Positions 57,189-64,000 of a stretch of DNA of 64,000 nucleotides are shown here, piece after piece (within the stretch, counting starts at the first letter, position 1; every line of letters begins with the position of its first letter). Source of the stretch: Lithodes maja (taxonomy: Eukaryota > Arthropoda > Malacostraca > Decapoda > Lithodidae); assembly GCA_037953745.1 (NCBI GenBank), contig JBAKBP010006564.1:1-64000 (forward strand). Reading direction: 5' to 3'. The translations under genes and the position numbers were made by a program. The notes under the pieces were generated by a model, which worked only from the letters and a program-made list of their open reading frames with translations, was not told where the DNA came from and did no database searches.

Positions 57189-60100
57189 GGCAGTTGTCTA
57201 CTCCACATCTCTGGTGAATATCTTGCAAATAAGCCATAACCCAGCCCCTCTTTATTATGAACTGTTGGAAGTGGAAATAAAACTCCATCAACAAATTCTA
57301 AGAATGGCAGTTGTCTATAGGCCTGGCCATCGTGGCACAGATAGGGGTTTTATGGAAGAGTTTGGGCAGTTTCTCGAGGAATTTTCTGCTAAAACCGGAA
57401 GACTTTTGATATGTGGAGATTTTAATTACTGGGTTGACAGCCCTCATCTGAAGCCATTCTCTCCTGAGTTCCTTGAGTTGACTGATCAGAACAATTTTGT
57501 AAACCATGTGTCCCACCCAACTCATATCTTAGGACACACCCTTGACTTGGTTTTCTCTCCTGTGGGTTGTGGTGGTGTTCTGGATGTTGATGTTGAGAAT
57601 GCTGACCCTAATACCTCTGATCATGCTTTGATTACTTTCAGCTTTGATTTCCCTAAGCCACTCACACATGAAAAAGTAATCAGATTTAGAAATTATAAAA
57701 ATGCAGACCTAAATTTGGCTAGCAGTGAAGTAAAACAGTACTTGGGAAGTATTGATACTTCCAACCTTACTTCAGATGAGCTGGTGGAGGTACATGGAAA
57801 TGCACTTAAATTAGTGTTCGATCATCACTGTCCAGAAGTAGAGAAGAAAATCATAGTACGAGATGATTCGCCCTGGTATAGCACTCGAGTTAAATTTCTT
57901 AGAAGAGCGCGTAGAAGAGCTGAACGTGAATGGCGGAAAAATAAAACAGACTCTACATGGTTGCAATATCTGTCAGCCAGAAGAGCTGTGGTCCACAAAA
58001 TCAAAGATGAAAAGAAAGTGTATTATCAGGGAAAAGTTGACTCGTGTGGTAACGACCAGAGGAGGTTGGCTTCAATTGTAAACAGTTTACTTGGAAAAAC
58101 AAGAGTCAGCTTAAGACCTTCTGTACCCGATGCCGAGTTGGCTGCCAACTTTGTGGCATTTTTTGCTGGCAAGATAACTCGCATAAGACAGGAAGTGGAT
58201 GATGCTTCTGTTGGTGAAGAACTTTCAGTTGTACTCCAACCCCGACACATTCCTAATAATGTCCTCTCATCCTTTCACTCAGTAGAGGTGGTCATGATCT
58301 CGTCCTACATAAGAAACCTCAATAAAACATTTTGCCCGTTGGATCCCATAAATGTTTCCAAGCTACCAAGAGTCTATGATCACACAGTTGAGTTTATTTC
58401 CAAAATAATTAATAAGTGCTTCCCACATTCTGAAAAGCATGCACTACTCCGACCTACTCTAAAGAAGCCTGGACTTGATGTTGAGAACATGTTGAACTAT
58501 CGTCCTGTCTCCAACCTGTCCTTCATATCAAAGATATTAGAGCGTGCAATACTTGACCAATTACAACCACTACTTCAGCAGAATGAAACTATCCCAATTT
58601 TTCAGTCTGCTTACCGACAGCATCATTCAACTGAAACAGCATTGATTAGAGTACATAATGATCTAGTTGAGAACATTTGCAATGGTGTGGCCTCACTATT
58701 GGTCTTGCTTGATCTCTCTGCGGCTTTTGACACAGTGGATCACGAGTTGTTATTGAGTGATCTTTATGATTGTAGTGTGCGTGACTCCGCTCTCTTGCTT
58801 CTTGGGTCGTACTTGTCAGGTAGATCCCAGAGTGTGATGGTAAATCAAGTGGTCTCGGACTCGACACCCCTGCAGTATGGTGTTCCGCAGGGATCAGTTT
58901 TAGGTCCTATCCTATTTATAATTTATATTAGCAGTTTGTCTCTTCTGCTTCGTGCACATAATGTCACCTTTCACTTTTATGCAGATGACACCCAGATTTA
59001 TGTGAGAATCACAAATATAGTTGATATACGGAGTAAGATGGAATTGTTGATGTCTGATATCAAGAAGTGGATGAGAGCGAGAAAACTTAAACTAAATGAT
59101 GGTAAAACTGATATTCTCATCATCCGAGGAAATAGAAGAGCTGATGATATAGTAGGTGCCCTCTCCATCAATGTGGGTGGATCTCAGCTGCGACCGGCCA
59201 ACTCTGTTCGAAATCTGGGTGTATATGTGAACTCCCGATTAGATTTCAAAGAGCATGTAAACCAGATAGTTAAAAGTTGTTACTTGCACATCAGAAATCT
59301 CTATTTGGTGAAGCCGTTTATAACCAGACGTTGCCTCCTGACGTTGGTTCACTCATTGGTCTTCTCTCGTGTTGATTATTGCAATGCCCTGTTGGTGGGT
59401 CTTCCAAATTATATTTTGAAGAAAGTTCAGTCTGTTCTTAACAGGGCCGCAAGACTAATTTTTGGTGTTCCACCTAGAACTCCTACTACATCTCTTCACA
59501 TAGAACTGCACTGGCTGCCAGTAAGAGCAAGAATAGAATTTAAGTTGTGTTTGGTGACTTTTAACCCGGGAGCTGCGGGAAGACTCTTAAGAGTTCCCCC
59601 GGCGGACTGCGGGAAGACTCTCCTGAGTAAGTAAAACTAAAAATCAACTTTTTACATCGAAAATTTTTTTTTTTTTTTTATTTTTTTTTTTTTTTTATTT
59701 TTTTTTGGCCCCTGGGCCATGCAAAATCTCAGTCCTCTACCTCCCCTCCTTCCCCACTTTCCTCCTATTCCTCAGTTATCACCTATTTTCCCTATTATTC
59801 CCTTATTCTGAGGTATATTTTCGTGCTAACATTAGCGAGTTGCAAGCAGGGTGTTGTCATCACTGATGGCCATCGAGTGCAAGAGAGAGAGAGAGAGTAT
59901 CGATCGACTGTGTCGCAGTGGCCTTGGGGAAAATGGGCGGGAAGGTAGCTTGCCTCACCCATACATTATACAACTCGCGGGCTATATCTCCGATTTTGAC
60001 CATCCAAACGCTGTTTTCACTCGTTTTATTGTTGTTTCAGGTTAATACCTTTATAATCAACCCATAATAGGCGCATATGGATAATTATTAATGCTATTAA

Positions 60101-60496
60101 TGGTACAATGAATATTTTAGTGACGAAAAACCTCAAATACGTCAGCACAGGGGGAGGTTTTCATTTACCCCCGTGCGCACTTCAGAGGTTAAGGTTCTCA
60201 AATTTGGTGAGCCTAGGTACCTTGCGGAGCTGCTCAGGCGCCCACCGGCACACCATGGTGTAGTTGTGCGTCATGACAATGACCCTTTTCGTCTTGATGA
60301 ACCAAGGGCTTTCCAGCAGTCTTCTTTCTTTGAGAGGTCATTCTCCTACATGTCTCCGAGGTTGTATAACAGGTTGCCGCTGTCCATGAGACAACTGAGT
60401 TCTGTTGAATGCTTCAAGAGACAACTTAAGACTTTTCTCTTTGAGAGAAGCTATGATCTTGAGAGAGGTGTCATGACAGATGGCTATAGAGTTTAG
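57189..60496 (+). pseudogene. LINE ORF2: endonuclease-reverse transcriptase (5'-truncated)
   Basis: The frame starts inside the endonuclease, and its apparent upstream Met codons belong to the DIRS host. Order: endonuclease C-terminal half (57189-57700), linker rich in basic residues (RRARRRAEREW), RT (58440-59130), C-terminal tail, and after the MITE a last piece ending FLFERSYDLERG then TDGYRV and a stop at 60494-60496. It would nick target DNA and copy its own RNA in place. No other stop or frameshift is seen, so the insertion is young compared with its DIRS host, and the MITE younger still. Confidence 0.8.
59561..60192. mobile_element. TTAA element, family 1 (inside the LINE)
   Basis: TTAA at 59561-59564 and 60189-60192; starts CCCGGGAGCTGCGGGAAGAC and ends cgcacttcagagg. 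The target TTAA is within the Phe-Lys codons TTT AAG of the LINE. Close similarity to 1742 and 43901 indicates recent movement. Confidence 0.8.
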
Positions 60497-60878
60497 GCTA
60501 TTTTGCCACTGCTAGTGATTGTTAAATGTGTGTTGTATATAAGCCTTCTTTTGATGCATTGATTTTTGTTCTTTTTTCTTTCTCTTTTCGAGCGCTAGTG
60601 AATTCTTCGGAAAAATTGGCGCTTATGAGAAATAAGTAACATGCTTATTATTATTATTATTATTATCCGTACTCACCCTAAACTGGGAGCACAGAGGTAG
60701 GTGAGGAGGGCGGCCGAGGCGGAAGAGCACTAGCAGAACCTGCAAAGATGGAGAAAGTGTTAACCACCACTCAACATCTTACATGCAGGGCCTATAACAC
60801 CAGTAAAGTGCATACACCAATATAGTATCAGGCAACAAGATGACATAAAAAAAAGTCAATAGTGAAAGCCATCTATTA

Positions 60879-61022
60879 CCGCAAATTTGCGGGCCAATGG
60901 AGGCATAACCGTACCGACACCACCCTCCCGCAATTTTGCGGGACCCCCCAACGATCTCCGCAAATTTGCGGGGAGCCGAAACGTCCCAGAGGACCGAATC
61001 GAGCTCCCGCAAATTTGCGGGA
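60879..61022. promoter_or_regulatory. Four CCGCAAATTTGCGG-type palindromes, copy C leader
   Basis: Sites at 60879-60892, 60927-60942 (CCCGCAATTTTGCGGG, one change), 60958-60972 and 61006-61022 (CCCGCAAATTTGCGGG), spaced roughly 30-50 bp. They lie between the sense 5' terminal repeat and ORF1, where a promoter, operator or packaging signal could be. Copies A and B keep two and three recognisable sites. Confidence 0.5.
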
Positions 61023-61995
61023 CCGGCCGAGATGGTCCGGCGCCGAAAAAAGCGAGAGGAGCGTCTAGGGAATACCAAAAAAGGCCACAAAAAATGCGTC
61101 ATCTCCTTATGAACTCCAAGCAATGATGGCCATCAAGCTGAGCAGTGTCTTCCTTGAATTTATCCTGACTCAACCGGTAAAGGGAGAGGCAAGGAAGACA
61201 CACCAGGGGAGAGGAGGCACATACCCCAGGAACCACCCAACCCACAGAGACAGAGCAAAGCCCATGAGGAGAAGTGGCAAGGAGGGTGGTTTCGCACAAA
61301 CAGGGGCCCCCGTGAGGTACCCCTGGATTGGGCAAAAGACTAGGAAAGGATGGAGGTGAAACAGGAAGAGAAAACAAAAACCAGTAAATGAAACTGGTGA
61401 GAAAAAGGGTGGCCTAGCCGTGAGCAGAGAATGTGTCAGGGGCGTAAAACCCTGTGGTGTGAAAGAGGGGCCCCCATGGGGTACCCCTGGAGTATCACGA
61501 ACCACCTGTCGCCCAGGCCCTTGAGACACAGTGAAGGACTCTAAAGGGAGGACTCGGGAGTAACGCTAATAATGCGGCCGACACAAACTCAACAAACAGC
61601 ACCGCCACCAACGAAATCTCAGATTGTTTACCAATGGTACACCTAGGCTATGAAAAAATGAAAACTCATAGGGGCATAGCAATTCCTGAATGAGAAAACG
61701 AGCTAGGCTAAATTAAGCTAAAAGCTAAACTATGCCCAGACTAACAGGAAAAAAGAATATGAAAAGAGAAAGATGAAAAACATATACGAGGAACGCCAGG
61801 CGCCCCCGTACCTTCGGTAGGCTATTTCCACACGCGTCTCCATTATACACACTTAGGAGCCCATTTATGTGTGCCCTAGATCACGTAACATCTGTCTAAC
61901 AAAAAAGAAGGCCAGATAAGCCGAAACGAACCTAAACAGGGTGAATTAAAGGAGCACAACAAAAGCGACTTCATTCAATGGAGCGCGTGAAAAAA

Positions 61996-62297
61996 TGATG
62001 ACAAGAGAGGGTCGCTCATGCGCACGTTCGACAGGGATCTGCACATGACGGAACACGGGATGGGCCTTAAGCGGTAACTAAGGTAAACCCCTTTTTCTTC
62101 TCTTCTATGCTTTTTTCACCTTCGGTGGTAGTTTTGGTTAATGTACAACGTCTCCTAGAGCAAGATAAGGAGTAGACTCTAAACGTTTTCTTTTTAACCG
62201 CGGTTGGAATGACGACATAGCAGTCAAAATAGACAAGTCGTCATTGCAATTAGGTTAATAGCCTTGACGTTGGATTTGCCAAGACTACTAACAAATT
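61996..62297 (-). repeat. Copy C inverted terminal repeat, high-coordinate end
   Basis: From tgatgacaagagaggg to CTAACAAATT, inverse of the inner part of 50822-51170 without the hairpin extension. Confidence 0.85.
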
Positions 62298-64000
62298 ACT
62301 CTAGAGTAAAAACTCAACAAGTTGCTTACACATGATCTGCCTCCTCTGAATCCAAATTGTCGTTCAGTAATTAATCTTTTGGATTCCAGGTAGTTCACCC
62401 ATTTGTCCCTTATTAATCCTTCCAGAATCTTCATGAGGATGCTCAATAGTGATACAGGTCTATAATTCAGTGGTTTATCTCTGCTTCCTCCCTTAAATAT
62501 AGGAATAATGTTTGCTCTTTTCCATTCTGTAGGTACTATTCCCGTGTCCAATGATTTGGTCATTATATCATATATTGGTATACTCAGTTCCTTGGCATTT
62601 TCTTTAATAATCCAGCCTGATACTCCGTCCGGTCCGGCGGCTTTGTTTGGATCCACCTTACTCATTTTGTCTACGAGCTCTTCTCTGTTAAATGTGACTT
62701 CCGGCATTTCCTCTATACCTATCTCATTGGTTTCTGGTGCAATGAATTCTCCTTCTTTTGTAAATACTGATGCAAAATTTCTATTTAGTTCTTCCGCAAT
62801 TTCTGTATCATCTTCTATGATTCTGTTTCCACTTTTAATTTTTAGGATTGAGGCTTTTATCTTCCTTTTGCCGTTTACAAACTTGAATTTTGTTTTGGAT
62901 TCTTTTCATATTTCTCCACTATCCCTTTCTCATGGTTTGCCTCTGACCTCCTCCTCATTTCTGTGTATTTGTTTCTCTCCTCTTTATACTTTTGCCTGTT
63001 TTCTTCTGAATCCCAGTTTTTCATCTTTTTCCAGGCTTTGTTTTTTGCTTCCTGTGCTTGCCTACATTCGCGATTAAACCATTCTTTGCGATTTCCTTTT
63101 TTTCTGTTATTAATGTACTTTGGGACAAAAGTTTTTATACCAGTATCATAGATCTCCATGAATGCCTTGAGTTTTTTGTCTACCTCACTTTCAGATAACA
63201 CTTGCTCCCAATTTTGTGACTTGAAAAAATCCCGTAGTCCTGCAAAATCGGTTCTGGAATACATCCAGTGATTTTCCTTGTGCTTTTCCCTTTCCTTGGG
63301 TAGTTTATGCTTCAATAGTAGGTCTATGTCGAGAACTGCATGGTCACTTTTTCCTAGTGGGCATAGGTACTGAATACTTTGAACCTCCTCCTCCCTTCTT
63401 GTGAAGAGAAGGTCCAATCTAACTGGTTGATCACTTCCCCTTATTCTTGTTGTCTCTTTTACATGTTGGTACTGTATATAGAATTTTCCATGGCCATACT
63501 TAAAAATTCATAGCCCCAACTTTCCTCTCCTGTTCCGGGTTCAAGTTCTTCCCAATTTACTTCCTTGCAGTTAAAGTCCCCACACATGACTATTTCATCC
63601 TTTGAAGCTAAGATATTTTCTAGCACACTAATTGTTTCCTTACGCATTAGGCTATGCTCCTCTTTACTCCATGTCTTCGTCTTGGGAGGTACATATGCTA
63701 CTATCACTACTATTTTTTCGTTTCCACCAATTTCTAGTGCTAAAACTTCTGCTGTTGAAGTTTCTAGTTTTATCTCAGACACAATCAAATCTTTCCTAGT
63801 AAGGATGCACACTCCACCTCCATGTCGAAGTTTTCTGTCCCTCCTCCAAATCTTGTATTCAGACCATCCTAGCAGATTTATATCAAGTTCCTCTCTTAGT
63901 TTTGTCTCAGTGAGACATACTATTTCTGGTTTCTTAGTATTGAGTAAGTCTGATAGTTCTAATTTCTTAGAGATTAGCCCATCGACATTGCTATATAGAA
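62298..64000 (-). pseudogene. Jockey/CR1-like LINE, 5' part (endonuclease and RT N-terminus)
   Basis: Minus-strand pieces read CILTRKDLIVSEIKLET and VMCGDFNCKEVNWEELEPG (endonuclease, 63812-63459), LCPLGKSDHAVLDIDLLL (SDH motif, ~63340), a basic linker WFNRECRQAQEAKNKAWKKM, then FNREELVDKMSKVDPNKAAG with GPDGVSGW and NYRPVSLLSILMKILE and FGFRGGRSC of the RT N-terminus (62707 to 62298). Frame breaks occur near 63440 and 62890. It continues directly into 50821 once DIRS copy C is removed, and runs off the window end at 64000. Confidence 0.8.

Larger units (their letters stand above)
57189..60664 (+). mobile_element. CR1/L2-like LINE, 5'-truncated, (TTA)n tail, interrupted by a MITE
   Basis: DIRS sequence breaks after caaacaggt and resumes at atccgtactcacc; between them is a LINE. 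One long frame runs to ~59560 and continues after the MITE at 60193-60496. The endonuclease is truncated at its start but has ICGDFN and SDHALI. The RT has DLSAAFDTVDHELLL, YGVPQGSVLGPILF and FHFYADDTQIYV, all with catalytic residues, then LNRAARLIFGVPPRTPT and LHWLPVRARIEFK. The 3' UTR ends tggcgcttatgagaaataag and TTA repeats. Removing the MITE with one TTAA restores the frame (LVTF|KVLKFGEPRYLAEL). I see no clear target duplication. Confidence 0.85.
50822..62297 (-). mobile_element. DIRS-like retrotransposon, copy C (split by a LINE)
   Basis: Bounded by ATT at 50822-50824 and 62295-62297. Removing the element with one ATT rejoins the flanking LINE RT frame exactly (...YSRVI|NTVDQREG...), so insertion added no duplication and deleted nothing. 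The inner layout matches copy B. A LINE interrupts the leader at 57189-60664; without it the element is about 8.0 kb. All three genes contain a stop or frameshift. Confidence 0.9.

Overview
The window is animal nuclear DNA, most likely from an arthropod and probably a decapod crustacean. Pointers are split exons of a neuronal secretion gene, AT-rich introns of tens of kilobases, short TTAGG-type motifs, and several copies of a DIRS-type retrotransposon, a group known to be common in decapods. There are no bacterial operons, rRNA genes or CRISPR arrays. Everything here was read by eye; no alignment or database search was run.

Host gene. Four plus-strand exons (14617-14804, 42024-42125, 42592-42655, 43709-43832) join in phase and encode a conserved stretch of CAPS/CADPS/UNC-31, the calcium-dependent activator of dense-core vesicle exocytosis. 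The first intron is about 27 kb and starts with a GC donor. Inside it are two candidate in-frame cassette exons (27560-27574 and 33992-34042). The first exon is preceded by two decayed copies of its own splice acceptor and start. After 43832 no certain exon is visible, only a possible 21-nt microexon, so the gene probably continues past the window.

Mobile DNA. Three copies of one ~8 kb DIRS-like element lie at 1165-10143 (A), 15273-23356 (B) and 50822-62297 (C), all with coding sense on the minus strand. Each has inverted terminal repeats of ~300-350 bp, a gag-like region, a reverse transcriptase/RNase H region and a tyrosine recombinase. In B and C an internal complementary region is an exact copy of the joined element ends, the hallmark of DIRS replication through a circle. 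All three coding regions carry stops or frameshifts. All three also share alanine where the two catalytic RT aspartates belong, and their coding strand is strongly depleted in A.

Nesting. Copy C sits in the RT gene of a minus-strand LINE (49700-50821 and 62298-64000). Copy C is itself interrupted by a second LINE (57189-60664), which is interrupted by a TTAA-flanked MITE (59561-60192). Copy A carries two TTAA elements whose empty sites can be read in copies B and C. Other elements include a nonautonomous Helitron, a tRNA-derived SINE whose tail resembles the 3' end of the inserted LINE, three copies of an (AAC)-tailed retroposon with target-site duplications, two Tigger/pogo-like elements, a palindrome with a MITE at its centre, and four ~200-bp TTAA MITEs in the long CAPS intron. 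The rest is AT-rich intron or intergenic DNA with simple repeats.
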